Below, in pieces: positions 33,863 to 42,916 of a stretch of 64,000 nucleotides of DNA. This DNA comes from Faecalibacterium longum CLA-AA-H243 (GTDB taxonomy: Bacteria; Bacillota; Clostridia; Oscillospirales; Ruminococcaceae): the NCBI RefSeq assembly GCF_020687245.1, contig NZ_JAJEQG010000002.1, positions 170,919-234,918 on the forward strand. The letters are read 5' to 3'. How positions within the stretch are numbered: position 1 is the first letter of the stretch; each line of letters starts with the position of its first letter. A program made the position numbers and the translations under genes. The notes under the pieces were generated by a model. It did not search any database. It saw only the letters and a program-made list of their open reading frames with translations, and was not told where the DNA came from.

Positions 33863-34567
33863 TTAGTCAAGCCCGGTATCGGGGACTGTCCTTCCTGTCA
33901 AAACTCCCATTGATACATAACCATCCATCTGTCGGACTTCTGATTCTCTTAGGTGTTCTTCTACAGGCACGCCAAAAGTACCCGCAATATCATCCGGGTA
34001 AAATCCCTTCCGAGTATCCACAGGCTTAGTCTCCTGGTCTGCTGGCTGTTCTGCTACAGTTTCTTCCTTTCGCTTTTGCCTCTCATGGAAGATTTCTGGC
34101 ACAAGCAGGTCAAAAACGTACAGAGTTTCCCCTTCAAAAGTAATCCTATACCCCAGCACCTTATATCTACATTCACTGTCCCAGTCCATTTCCTTATAGA
34201 CCAACTCCGCAAAAGGCTTGCAACTCATCTTTCGGCTCTTACGCTTATCCGGCTTTGCAATACACCAGCGCAGAGCATCCTTATCATTTTCATCGCAGCC
34301 ACGCACAACAATGCGCTTCAAATCATTATTGAACATAACATGCACATAAACCACATCCTCCAGACCTGTGATACAAGCCGTGTTGAATGTGATACTGTCC
34401 TTACGGATTACGATCGCAGGGTCACGAAGATGTGCAAACAGTTCCTTTCGCACGACCTGGTATCCGTCATATGAAAAAGTGTTCTGCCGTTCTTCTGTTC
34501 GTGCATCCCTCTCATTTTCTACTGTCTGCTCCGTCAGTGTGGTCGTACTTGTGTATTCCTCATTCAT
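33863..34567 (-). CDS. Recombinase-accessory-like protein, paralogue 2
   Basis: 234 residues. ATG 34567 overlaps the stop of the frame upstream (ATGAATGA), so it is coupled to the recombinase reading frame. Residues 34-160 (YQVVRKELFAHLRDPAIVI, ITFNTACITGLEDVVYVHVM, RYKVLGYRITFEGETLYVF) match in order the C-terminal domain encoded at 34560-35390. The rest is charged linker and a short C-terminal segment. I know no function for the domain; the context suggests a role with the recombinase or its regulation. Confidence 0.6.
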   Translation of the reverse strand: MNEEYTSTTTLTEQTVENERDARTEERQNTFSYDGYQVVRKELFAHLRDPAIVIRKDSITFNTACITGLEDVVYVHVMFNNDLKRIVVRGCDENDKDALRWCIAKPDKRKSRKMSCKPFAELVYKEMDWDSECRYKVLGYRITFEGETLYVFDLLVPEIFHERQKRKEETVAEQPADQETKPVDTRKGFYPDDIAGTFGVPVEEHLRESEVRQMDGYVSMGVLTGRTVPDTGLD

Positions 34568-36390
34568 TCGTGTCAGTCCATCCTTCCATTATTTCTTCCG
34601 CCTCATGGAGCAGTTTATTCAAACCATCTGCGGTAAATGTATTCATTTCTTTAATTTCTGCTGCCGGCCGGAGTACATCCCAATTTCCTGCATAATGCTC
34701 CTGCTGCAAAATGCCAACCTGTGCAATACTTGTGATTGGCTGTCCAAAAGTTCCCGCCCATTCTGGTGGAAAAATGTAAATCATCTGTTTGACCGTTTTG
34801 CCCTCGGCTTCCTCTTCTTTCGATGGCAGAACGATTTCCTCTATTTTGATCATCTCCGGCTCATCCAGTTCAAAAAGCATCAGCTTATTGTCCCCTTGTT
34901 CCACAAACTGCCCCCGGAAACGATACTTCAAACCCTCTTCCCATTCCATAATGTCGAAAAGTGTCTTAGCCAGGCCACGACAGCCAAGTGTACTTGCACA
35001 CCAGCGTCCCTCTTTCAGCCTTCCCCAGTGAATAGCATTCGGATTGCCCTTTTCGCATGGCCGAATCGCAACACAGCGGTCAACCGAGTTCAGAAGCAGT
35101 TCCACATACTCCACATCCTCAAACTTTTTCAGACAGGAAGTATTGAACCGCAGCTTACCATTGGAGATTGTCATTGCCGGGTTCTGTAGTGTAGAAAAAT
35201 ACTGAGCCCGTACTACCTCATATCCCGATAGATTCAGTCGGTTCATGACCTCTGCGTTATTCTCTTGCTCTTCCTGCATTACACTTTCAGAAGCCTCCCG
35301 GTATTCCTCTGCCGAGAAACCAGTCCAGTCCTTATCAAAAGGCACATATCCTCGAAGAATACCATCATCCACCACACTCAGAACCGACAACGGCCTATTT
35401 TTTTGTATAGTTGCAGGATGCCCTCAGATGATTGGCTGCATTATAAACCTCTCTGGATACAATCGCCTCATGGTGATCCCTCTGTCGATACTGCGTCCGG
35501 TCATTGTTATTTTTCTTTGACTTATGTGTAAGAAAGTTCGGCGTGAAAGTCTTTCTTGCCAGCACATCCCCACAGTGGCGTTCATTTGCAATAACGCCAA
35601 CTATGGTACCCGGATTCCATTCTGTATTACCCAGCTTGGTTTTACGGCCGTACTCGGTCAAAAGTTCTGCAATCTCAGTATATGAAAAGCCATTCAGGTA
35701 CAGATAATAAATGACCCTAACCGTCTGTGCCTCACTTTCATTTACCACAAGATTGCCATCCTCGTTCTGATCATATCCCAGCAATGCCGGTGTCAAAAAC
35801 AGACCTCGGCTGAACCGCCGGTCAATAGACCAGTTCATAATAATTGATTTGGAATGAGATTCTTCCTCCGCCACAGATGCCAGAATGGTCAGGATCATGC
35901 GGCCATTGCTGTCCAGCGTATAGATATTGTCTGCCTCGAATTTTACACCCACGGGCGGATCAAGATTTTTCAGCGTCTCAATAACTGAAAGACAGTCAAC
36001 AATGTTTCAGGCAAAACGAGCGATGGATTTTGTAAGAACCAGGTCTATCTTTCCCGCCTTACAGTCCTCGATCAACTGCTGCATTCCTTTGCGATGCTCC
36101 AGTGAAGTGCCATTGATGCCCTCATCGTCATAGATGCCGACAAATTCCCATCCGGGCTGTGCCTTTATATACTCTGTATAGTAATTTTTCTGAAGTTCAT
36201 AGGAAGAAGTCTGCTCATCATTGTCAGTGGAAACACGGACATAAGCCGCAACACGCCGAACAGAGGTGCTTTCTCCAAACCCCTCCACCGCCTTTGCCGG
36301 GATAACTTCCAATTCAGAAGCATCCACCCCCTTATATCTGTCTCTGATTTTCTGCTTGCGGTCTACCGCCTCTACTCCACTGCTTCCCAT
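34560..36390 (-). pseudogene. Large serine recombinase, interrupted twice
   Basis: Three pieces belong to one protein of about 609 residues. Piece 1 (36390-36007) has the resolvase core: RVAAYVRVSTDNDEQ with the catalytic Ser, then DDEGINGTSLEHRKG and DLVLTKSIARFA. It is stopped by TGA at 36009-36007 where relatives read Arg (CGA to TGA). Piece 2 (to 35395) continues in frame with NIVDCLSVIETLKNL, the GYDQNEDGNLVV recombinase domain, and ends at an A7 run. One more A would read on into piece 3 (NRPLSVLSVVDDGILRGYVPF), which holds the C-terminal domain. As read, the enzyme is dead unless the stops are sequencing errors or are bypassed. Confidence 0.8.
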
Positions 36391-36400
36391 GTACTTCCTC

Positions 36401-37378
36401 TCATTCTTCCGGCCTTATGCTCCAATACCACTGGCGCATCTTCCGATAACTTCGGATACCGAACTCTTTTTTTGTATTTTCTGCTGTCCTGCGACTGATA
36501 CCTTCATCGCTCATCCGCATATAGATTTCTCTGGATCTCATATCTCCATCGGAAAGCAGTTTCTTGATCAGATACGCTGCCTTCTCAGATTTTGATTCAA
36601 ACTTCGGAGGCTCCGACTCTGCTTCCGGGTCAGTTGGAATCCTACACTCTAGCCATCGAAAGCCCTCCTCGGCCGTTATTGAGAAACGAATCTCTCCATC
36701 AGATGGAGCCAGATTGTTCTTAATCTGTCGCACAATGCGAATGTCTTTGTTTTCCGGAGCATGCTCCATTTGCAGAACACTTCTGGCTGCTGCCACAACA
36801 TCCACACTACCAATGCTCCGGTACAAATCTTTTGTCCCCTCTTTCTTGTTGAGGTGACCAATCAATACAACTGCACAGTCATACGCAGATGCCCACATTC
36901 CAAGACGCTGCATCAGCTTTCTCGCCCTGCCTGCAATCTGAAGGTCAGAATCACTCCCCAGATATGCCTGTATCGGGTCAATGACCACCAACTTTGGACG
37001 AAATTGTATAATCGCCTTTCTGATACGTTCATCATCAAGCGTCAAGCCACTATTCATTTCTTCATTTATAAAAGCCACATTCCTACAATCTGTGCCACAT
37101 GTTTCCAGCCTTGGCTTGATGGTATCCGAAGCATCATCTTCCGAACACTGGTAAATGACCTTCTGCGGTATCCCGACTTGCTTACCGTCCGGCATTGTTC
37201 CACCTTTTGACAACTCCGCAATCAGATTCATCATCATGGTAGACTTTCCGTCACCGGGGTCGCCTTGCAGCAATGTGATCTTCCCGACTGCAATGAACGG
37301 ATACCACAACCAACGAACAGCTGTTGCTTCTACATCACTATATAATGTGAAAATTCCTGTTTCCTCTTTACCTGTCAT
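36401..37378 (-). CDS. RepA-like RecA-fold AAA ATPase (mobile element)
   Basis: 325 residues, start after AAAGGCAAAGGG. Walker A LLQGDPGDGKSTMMMN near 39, Walker B KLVVIDPIQAYLG near 133, and AVVLIGHLNKKEG near 190. The C-terminal 60 residues look like a winged helix (DMRSREIYMRMSDEGISRRTAENTK). Same family as the chromosomal protein at 2050, but with an orthodox P-loop. It lies 10 bases upstream of the recombinase frame and on the same strand. Likely a replication or maintenance helicase of the element. Confidence 0.75.
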   Translation of the reverse strand: MTGKEETGIFTLYSDVEATAVRWLWYPFIAVGKITLLQGDPGDGKSTMMMNLIAELSKGGTMPDGKQVGIPQKVIYQCSEDDASDTIKPRLETCGTDCRNVAFINEEMNSGLTLDDERIRKAIIQFRPKLVVIDPIQAYLGSDSDLQIAGRARKLMQRLGMWASAYDCAVVLIGHLNKKEGTKDLYRSIGSVDVVAAARSVLQMEHAPENKDIRIVRQIKNNLAPSDGEIRFSITAEEGFRWLECRIPTDPEAESEPPKFESKSEKAAYLIKKLLSDGDMRSREIYMRMSDEGISRRTAENTKKEFGIRSYRKMRQWYWSIRPEE

Positions 37379-37445
37379 TCCCTTTGCCTTTCATTTGCAG
37401 TCTTTTTCTACATTTATATTATAAGAGCTGTATGATGTTTTGACC

Positions 37446-37493
37446 GCTACCTATCATGTAGCATGATTCACATTTTGCTACCTATTATGTAGC
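37446..37493. repeat. Twin 17-base palindromes GCTACCTATYATGTAGC
   Basis: Two near-identical copies at 37446-37462 and 37477-37493, 31 bases apart, upstream of the ATPase gene on its promoter side. Three helical turns of spacing suggest a dimeric regulator or initiator site. Confidence 0.6.
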
Positions 37494-37608
37494 AAAACAG
37501 CCTTAGACCACATAACAGATAGGGGGATAACACTTTGCGATCTTAAAACTCTCTATATATTCAGTTCCCCCCTGAAAAACTGACACGGTAGACCGCCTGA
37601 AAACAAAA

Positions 37609-37667
37609 AAGCCGAGGTAGACTTTGGACAACCTTATATAAGGTCATCTAAAAGTCTACCTCGGCTT
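37609..37667. terminator. 59-base near-perfect hairpin
   Basis: Stem AAGCCGAGGTAGACTTT/AAAGTCTACCTCGGCTT, then an inner ACCTTATATAAGGT palindrome. The left side is preceded by AAAAAAG, so leftward transcripts would meet a T-run: a strong terminator for the small gene at 37757, or a structural or att site. Confidence 0.6.
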
Positions 37668-37756
37668 ACTACGTATTCGAGCAGCACCTACAGGCAGTAT
37701 CGAAAAAGTCATGCTGGCTCACACATCCTGAGGTGAGTCAAGCTCGTACATTGTTG

Positions 37757-37954
37757 TCAGATGCGTTTTCCCTTTGACGAATCTGTAAAATTCATTCGCG
37801 GCCCAGAATAGAATTGGAATGCAAAATCATCCATATAGGCATAGGATTGCAAACGTCCATTCTTCACATAGGCTATCGCATCTCTCCCATTCACCGTGGC
37901 TCGGTTTCCCAGCAGCACCTTTTTACCTTGGGTCGTATAAATTCCGTAATCCAT
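37757..37954 (-). CDS. Small hypothetical protein divergent from ImmR-like regulator
   Basis: 65 residues, ATG 37954 (MDYGIYTTQGKKVLLGNRAT) after GGAGGAC. No family recognised. It looks beta-rich (YVKNGRLQSYAYMDDFAFQFY). Driven by a near-consensus promoter at 38088-38060 that faces the regulator promoter, so it is probably controlled by the regulator. Confidence 0.55.
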   Translation of the reverse strand: MDYGIYTTQGKKVLLGNRATVNGRDAIAYVKNGRLQSYAYMDDFAFQFYSGPRMNFTDSSKGKRI

Positions 37955-38003
37955 AGCCGTCCTCCAATCCACAACTTTTCATTGTTTATTCTACATCTCG
38001 CTC

Positions 38004-38032
38004 TTGACAAGTTGCGCTCCATGCGTTAATAT
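38004..38032 (+). promoter_or_regulatory. Promoter of XRE regulator operon
   Basis: TTGACA (38004-38009), 17-base spacer, TAATAT (38027-38032). Its transcript would cross the opposing promoter. AAGTTGCG repeats at 38010 and 38041, with a reversed copy near 38070, are likely operators. Confidence 0.75.
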
Positions 38033-38059
38033 AAATATGCAAGTTGCGTTTGTGAACAC

Positions 38060-38088
38060 ATTATACGATTCAACTTGCGTCATGTCAA
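38060..38088 (-). promoter_or_regulatory. Promoter of the small divergent gene
   Basis: TTGACA (38088-38083), 17-base spacer, TATAAT (38065-38060): full consensus, leftward, face-to-face with the regulator promoter 56 bases away. Confidence 0.78.
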
Positions 38089-38132
38089 GCGCAACATGAA
38101 AAGAATTTGCAATCATCATGGAGGTCATCATT

Positions 38133-38561
38133 ATGAAATTCGGGGAAAAGGTTCGAGCTGCGCGCCTAGCAGCCCACTATTCTCAGCGTCAGCTTGCCGA
38201 TATGACCGGCATCGCTTTACGCACCATCCAGAACTACGAAAGCGGCGAACGCCTTCCGAAGCAGAAGGAAAGCTATGAGCTGCTGGCCGCTGCACTTAAC
38301 GTGGAACTGGAATCCCTGAAAGATGACAACGCAGACTTTGTGATCAAGGCTACCGAGAAATACGGTTCCCGCGGACATGAGCAGGCTGAACGACTTATTA
38401 AAGAAGTATCTGGCCTTTACGCTGGCGGTGAACTCGCCGAAGAGGACATGGATGCCATGATGAAAGCGATTCAGGAGGCTTACTGGATTGCAAAAGAAAA
38501 GAACCGGAAGTTCGTGCCCAAAAAGTACAGAAGCACTTCCGACAGCAATTCCGATTCATAA
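38133..38561 (+). CDS. XRE-family transcriptional regulator (ImmR-like)
   Basis: 142 residues from ATG 38133 after GGAGG. The N-terminal helix-turn-helix is clear: KVRAARLAAHYSQRQLADMTGIALRTIQNYESGERLPKQ in short pieces, followed by LLAAALNVELESLKDD. The C-terminal part is a helical dimer or sensor domain. The next gene codes for an ImmA-type protease, so the pair probably works like ImmR/ImmA: the repressor is cleaved when the element is induced. Confidence 0.88.
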   Translation: MKFGEKVRAARLAAHYSQRQLADMTGIALRTIQNYESGERLPKQKESYELLAAALNVELESLKDDNADFVIKATEKYGSRGHEQAERLIKEVSGLYAGGELAEEDMDAMMKAIQEAYWIAKEKNRKFVPKKYRSTSDSNSDS

Positions 38562-38599
38562 GGGCATCTCACATATATAATGGGGAGTGAACCGCAACA

Positions 38600-39136
38600 A
38601 TGATCAGTAAGCAGGCATCTACCCTGCCACGTCGATTGCTTCGACGTTATGGCACCAGTGACCCATTTGAACTCGCAGATTGTCTCGGCATCACCATTCT
38701 GGAATGCCATGACTTCAAACTTCAGAAAGGCGCATTCAAAGTCATTCTAAACAACTGCTTCATTTTCATCAATGCCAACTTGTCCACTGAGATGAAGAAG
38801 CTCGTATGTGCGCACGAGCTGGGACACGCTCTTCTCCACCGCCCTCTTGGCAAGACCGATACCGGACTTATGGAGTTTGAGCTGTTCGACATCACGAATA
38901 CCACAGAGTATGAGGCGAATCTGTTCGCAGCCAACCTTCTGTTGGACGAAGAAGAGATTGATTCACTCGCTCGTGAAGGGTTCGACATTGTTCAAATAGC
39001 TCACAACCTCGGAACCAATGTCAATCTCCCGCTTCTTAAGCTCCAACAGATAAACAGTGATAATCACTTGCATCTTCCTGATATGCCTAGCCGCAATTTT
39101 CTAGGTACGATCTCGGATGATGCCGGACATTTATAA
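38600..39136 (+). CDS. ImmA/IrrE-family metallopeptidase
   Basis: 178 residues. Zinc motif CAHELGHALLH near 72 with a further acidic ligand in NTTEYEANLFAANLLL near 108, as in ImmA. It likely cuts the XRE regulator encoded 38 bases upstream and so switches on the downstream genes. Confidence 0.88.
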   Translation: MISKQASTLPRRLLRRYGTSDPFELADCLGITILECHDFKLQKGAFKVILNNCFIFINANLSTEMKKLVCAHELGHALLHRPLGKTDTGLMEFELFDITNTTEYEANLFAANLLLDEEEIDSLAREGFDIVQIAHNLGTNVNLPLLKLQQINSDNHLHLPDMPSRNFLGTISDDAGHL

Positions 39137-39156
39137 TAGGAAGGATGACCTATGCA

Positions 39157-39447
39157 ATGGCAATTCAGCATCGAGCAAAGACTGAGCGCGTCTATGTGAA
39201 GGTCGATTCGTCCTTCGACCCAACCGGTTTTATGCAGCCGACATCGATCACATGGTCGGATGGCCGTACCTTCCCCATCGAAATAGTGCGCGACTTCCGC
39301 CCCGCCGGGACTGCCGATAACGGTTACTCTGGTGATTGCTTCACCGTACTCATCCAGGAGCAGGAGAAGCACCTGTTCTTTGAACACCTCGATCCACGCT
39401 TCAATGGCCGGTTAGGCCGGTGGTTCGTTGAACGGACGGCTCAATAA
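39157..39447 (+). CDS. Conserved small protein of polymerase operons
   Basis: 96 residues from ATG 39157 (MAIQHRAKTERVYVKVDSSF); an ATG at 39145 is also possible. SITWSDGRTFPIEIVRDFRPA and LFFEHLDPRF suggest a compact beta domain. Function unknown. Position between ImmA and a Y-family polymerase suggests a part in the same damage-response operon. Confidence 0.6.
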   Translation: MAIQHRAKTERVYVKVDSSFDPTGFMQPTSITWSDGRTFPIEIVRDFRPAGTADNGYSGDCFTVLIQEQEKHLFFEHLDPRFNGRLGRWFVERTAQ

Positions 39448-39461
39448 ATAGGAGGAGCATC

Positions 39462-39686
39462 ATGACTTTGATAGAAAAACTTAGCAATCTCGGTGGTATC
39501 GTTGACCGGGATGAAATGGCGAAAGCATGTTCAGAAATTCCAGATGAAGATCTTCGTCTGGCTCTGATGACACTCGCACTAACCTATAATCAGAACATCA
39601 AGATAAACGAAGAAATCTTCCAAAAGCAACACCGCGAGATTGAACGACTTCAGAAAGAGATAGATAAACTGAAAAAAGCAAAATAA
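39462..39686 (+). CDS. Small coiled-coil protein
   Basis: 74 residues after AGGAGGAGC. The C-terminal 30 residues (QKQHREIERLQKEIDKLKK) form a coiled coil. No family recognised. Same operon, 14 bases after the previous gene. Confidence 0.6.
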   Translation: MTLIEKLSNLGGIVDRDEMAKACSEIPDEDLRLALMTLALTYNQNIKINEEIFQKQHREIERLQKEIDKLKKAK

Positions 39687-39712
39687 CGCACCGCAAAGGA
39701 GGGGATCACGCG

Positions 39713-41185
39713 ATGCAACGCATATATCTTGCAATAGATCTTAAAAGCTATTACGCGAGTGCAGAATGCGCCGCTCGACACCTCGACCCGCTTACCACAA
39801 ATCTGGTCGTGGCAGATTCCTCCCGCACTGAGAAAACCATCTGTCTCGCTGTGTCTCCTTCCCTGAAAGCCTATGGGATTTCGGGGCGCGCCAGACTATT
39901 TGAAGTCATGCAAAAGGTCAAAGAGGTCAATGCGAATCGGTTAAGGGAAGCGGTACGATTAAGAAAGGCTGTGTATAAGGACGGCAAACCATCCTTCTCC
40001 TCTGCCTCCTATGATTCCTTATCGCTTGCCGCCGACCCGTCACTCGAACTCTCTTATCTTGTTGCACCACCCCGGATGGCATATTATGAAAAGGTGTCGC
40101 GGCAGATTTATGGCATCTACCTCAAGTATATTGCCCCGGAGGACATCGTGGTTTACAGTATCGATGAGGTGTTCATCGATGCCACCTCGTACTTATCCCA
40201 CTACAATATGACAGCACACGACCTTGCCATGACAATAATCCGGGAAGTGCTTTATACGACTGGCATCACCGCCACTGCCGGGATCGGTACGAATCTATAT
40301 CTGGCGAAACTGGCAATGGACATCACCGCCAAACACGCCGCGCCAGACAAGGACGGGGTCCGCATCGCTGAACTGGATGAAGAGAGCTTCCGCTATCTCC
40401 TCTGGGATTACAAGCCGCTCACAGACTTCTGGATGACCGGTCCCGGCACCGTCAAGCGGCTAGAAAAGCATGGCATCCATACGATGGGCGAGCTGGCATA
40501 TTTCAGCACCGTCAATCAGGATATCTTATATAGGGAATTCGGTGTTGATGCCGAACTGCTGATCGACCATGCTTGGGGGCTGGAACCCTGCAGCATAAAA
40601 GAGATCAAAGCCTACAAACCCAGCACCAACAGTATCTCCGAAGGACTGGTTCTCTCCTGCCCTTACCCATATGACAAAGCCAGAATTATTATCATGGAGA
40701 TGGCTGACAGCTTAGTATTGCAACTAACAGATAAAGGACTGGTTACGGATAGCCTGACATTGGATGTGGGCTATGACCGGGAAAACTGCGACAGCGGAAA
40801 GTACAGAGGTCCGGTACACATTGATCACTACGGCCGCACTGTTCCGAAGGGTGCTCACGGCAGTACGAAGCTGGATAACCCGACCAACCTCGGCAGCCAA
40901 CTCATCAAGGTGGCCGCCACCCTATTCGACCAAATTGCTGACAAAACCCTAACCGTGCGACGGATCACCATCGCGGCTAACCGTGTGGTCAAGGACGAAG
41001 GAATCTTCCAAGTCAATCTATTCACAGACACAACCAAGATGGAAAAGGAAAAGCAGCTCCAAGAGGTCATGCTGGGGCTGAAAAAGAAGTTCGGCAAGAA
41101 CGCCGTGCTGAAAGGCACAAACTATTTAGACGGAGCCACCATGAAAGAACGGAATAAGCAAATCGGTGGCCATCGTGCCGAGTAA
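39713..41185 (+). CDS. Y-family DNA polymerase (UmuC/UvrX-like)
   Basis: 490 residues, AAAGGAGGGG before ATG. Palm motifs [14 protein letters not shown] near 4 (first metal Asp) and [13 protein letters not shown] near 147 (second metal Asp-Glu), the helix-hairpin-helix [18 protein letters not shown] near 242 and a little-finger domain. Error-prone translesion polymerase of the type carried by plasmids and prophages. With the ImmR/ImmA pair it forms a damage-inducible cassette. Confidence 0.92.
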   Translation: MQRIYLAIDLKSYYASAECAARHLDPLTTNLVVADSSRTEKTICLAVSPSLKAYGISGRARLFEVMQKVKEVNANRLREAVRLRKAVYKDGKPSFSSASYDSLSLAADPSLELSYLVAPPRMAYYEKVSRQIYGIYLKYIAPEDIVVYSIDEVFIDATSYLSHYNMTAHDLAMTIIREVLYTTGITATAGIGTNLYLAKLAMDITAKHAAPDKDGVRIAELDEESFRYLLWDYKPLTDFWMTGPGTVKRLEKHGIHTMGELAYFSTVNQDILYREFGVDAELLIDHAWGLEPCSIKEIKAYKPSTNSISEGLVLSCPYPYDKARIIIMEMADSLVLQLTDKGLVTDSLTLDVGYDRENCDSGKYRGPVHIDHYGRTVPKGAHGSTKLDNPTNLGSQLIKVAATLFDQIADKTLTVRRITIAANRVVKDEGIFQVNLFTDTTKMEKEKQLQEVMLGLKKKFGKNAVLKGTNYLDGATMKERNKQIGGHRAE

Positions 41186-41196
41186 AGGAGATTCGT

Positions 41197-41781
41197 ATGA
41201 TAAGAGAAACTACTCCTGCAAGAATCACACAGGTTATTATAGATTTCTGTGCTTCTATCACATCTGATTCGTCACCGGAATACATCGATGTTTGTCCAGC
41301 ATCTTGGGCCACTCCTAATGAGTGCTTTAATAATGTTCCTCGGATGGTCAAACAATATGGTGGCTCGATGATTTCTGGTTGGGCGGTATGGCAACGCGGA
41401 AACATGCTCCTTGATGCCGAGGCCCACGCCATTTGGAGAACACCTGATGGCAAACTTATTGATATAACCCCACATAGTTATAACGAAAAGCGAATTCTCT
41501 TCTTGTTTGATTCTTCCGTTTGCTATCATGGAATTACCATTCCGAGTCACCGACAAGCTCTTACTAATTCTCCTTTGGTGGCAGAACTCATTCGCCTCTG
41601 CACTGTAAGGGATCACGCCATGCAGACATCTATATTTGGAGACAGATACACTTTGCCTGTTGATTGGTATGATCAAGTCAGGGCATTAGAGTTTATATTT
41701 GCACAAGAGGTTGGCCGTAATGATCCTTGTCCATGTGGCTCCGGTCTGAAATACAAGAAGTGCTGCGGACAGTTTCAATAA
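41197..41781 (+). CDS. SEC-C motif protein
   Basis: 194 residues. The C-terminus [20 protein letters not shown] is a SEC-C zinc motif as in SecA. The N-terminal 165 residues ([40 protein letters not shown]) form an unknown domain. Co-directional, 11 bases after the polymerase gene. Confidence 0.75.
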   Translation: MIRETTPARITQVIIDFCASITSDSSPEYIDVCPASWATPNECFNNVPRMVKQYGGSMISGWAVWQRGNMLLDAEAHAIWRTPDGKLIDITPHSYNEKRILFLFDSSVCYHGITIPSHRQALTNSPLVAELIRLCTVRDHAMQTSIFGDRYTLPVDWYDQVRALEFIFAQEVGRNDPCPCGSGLKYKKCCGQFQ

Positions 41782-41798
41782 TGAGCGGAGGGAGTACA

Positions 41799-42248
41799 AT
41801 GGACTACAAGAACACGCCAGAAGGCAGAGCGGTTCAATCTAAATACGCCGACCTACTCTCCCTCTCCCGGCCGGCTCCCATCAAATCACGCATGACTATC
41901 CAAAACCGAGCCAAGATTTTCAGCCCGTTTGCTGCTCTGCGCGGTTATGAGGATGAGATTGCGTCTGAGGGGAAGGACCACTTGAAAGTCCAGCGGATAG
42001 AACTATCTGAAGAAGAAAAGGCCAAACTGTCCGACACACTCTGCCGTCTCAGGAAAGGCCAGCCAATTTCTGTCCGTTATTTTATCGGCGGCTACTATGA
42101 GAATATTTCCGGCACTGTCGAGGTCATCGACCCAGTTGCCAGCGAACTGCGAATCTCGACTGGCACAAAGACTTCTCTTGGCAAAGACCTATCGACCATC
42201 ATCCCGTTTGGTGATATACTTACTTTGACGGAGGTAACTCCCTCATGA
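41799..42248 (+). CDS. YolD-like protein
   Basis: 149 residues from ATG 41799 after GCGGAGGGAG. AKIFSPFAALRGYEDEIA near the N-terminus and the ISVRYFIGGYYENISGTVEVID beta segment fit the YolD-like family, which is regularly paired with UvrX-type polymerases on mobile elements. Role in damage response inferred from pairing. Confidence 0.75.
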   Translation: MDYKNTPEGRAVQSKYADLLSLSRPAPIKSRMTIQNRAKIFSPFAALRGYEDEIASEGKDHLKVQRIELSEEEKAKLSDTLCRLRKGQPISVRYFIGGYYENISGTVEVIDPVASELRISTGTKTSLGKDLSTIIPFGDILTLTEVTPS

Positions 42249-42415
42249 ACTACTTTTACTGCGATGCCTGCCACTACTGCTTTGAGGCAAACACACTGCC
42301 AGACCGCTGTCCAGACTGCGGAGCAGTCACTCGCAATGATAAGCCAGCAGTGCGACCGGCGAGTAACAATGAAATAGATGAACTGCTCCGCATCCGGGCA
42401 GAAGACAATGATTGA
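42245..42415 (+). CDS. Small zinc-ribbon protein
   Basis: 56 residues, ATG overlapping the preceding stop (ATGA). MNYFYCDACHYCFEA and RCPDCGAVTRND supply two CxxC pairs, a rubredoxin-like zinc ribbon. Translationally coupled to the YolD-like gene. Confidence 0.65.
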   Translation: MNYFYCDACHYCFEANTLPDRCPDCGAVTRNDKPAVRPASNNEIDELLRIRAEDND

Positions 42416-42695
42416 TTTGGGAGGTACTACTACGCTTACACGTCAATTATACGATGAAATCACACGATGCAAAGACCGCATCATGGGCTGTTCTTCTCAC
42501 AAGGAAGCCACTCCATACTTAAATCGTCTTCAGTTTTTGAGCAACTGTCTGACCAGGCCTGCAAGGAATGTCGCTTCTTCCCTGTATTCCATGTTGAACG
42601 AATACTGCAAGCAGGGCAGTGACAAAGAAAGGTATTCACAGTTCGTCCTGCAGGACATCAGCAAACTCAAAGATTTCATAGAAGGCAAATATTGA
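42408..42695 (+). CDS. Small hypothetical protein at end of polymerase operon
   Basis: 95 residues, start ATG 42408 overlapping the zinc-ribbon gene by 8 bases. Helical (TRQLYDEITRCKDRIMGCSS, LQDISKLKDFIEGKY). No family recognised. Confidence 0.5.
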   Translation: MIDLGGTTTLTRQLYDEITRCKDRIMGCSSHKEATPYLNRLQFLSNCLTRPARNVASSLYSMLNEYCKQGSDKERYSQFVLQDISKLKDFIEGKY

Positions 42696-42760
42696 AGGCG
42701 TTCCGTCTGTGTTTTTATTGTAACCCTATAACATCGCTAGGCTTGTTCTATTAATTTCAC

Positions 42761-42789
42761 TTGATGCTACTACTTTATCATGCTATACT
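42761..42789 (+). promoter_or_regulatory. Promoter of the DCD-like / deoxyribosyltransferase-like pair
   Basis: TTGATG (42761-42766), 17-base spacer, TATACT (42784-42789), about 130 bases before the first gene, so a long leader is expected. Confidence 0.55.
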
Positions 42790-42916
42790 AGAATTATAGT
42801 TATAATGTATTTTTGTTCATTCTCAATATGTCAGTTCACAAAGCGAAAGAATCTGTGATTATTTTTTAACCTCACAACATGAATTAAAATAATACCCGGA
42901 AGGAGTAAAGCCGAGA

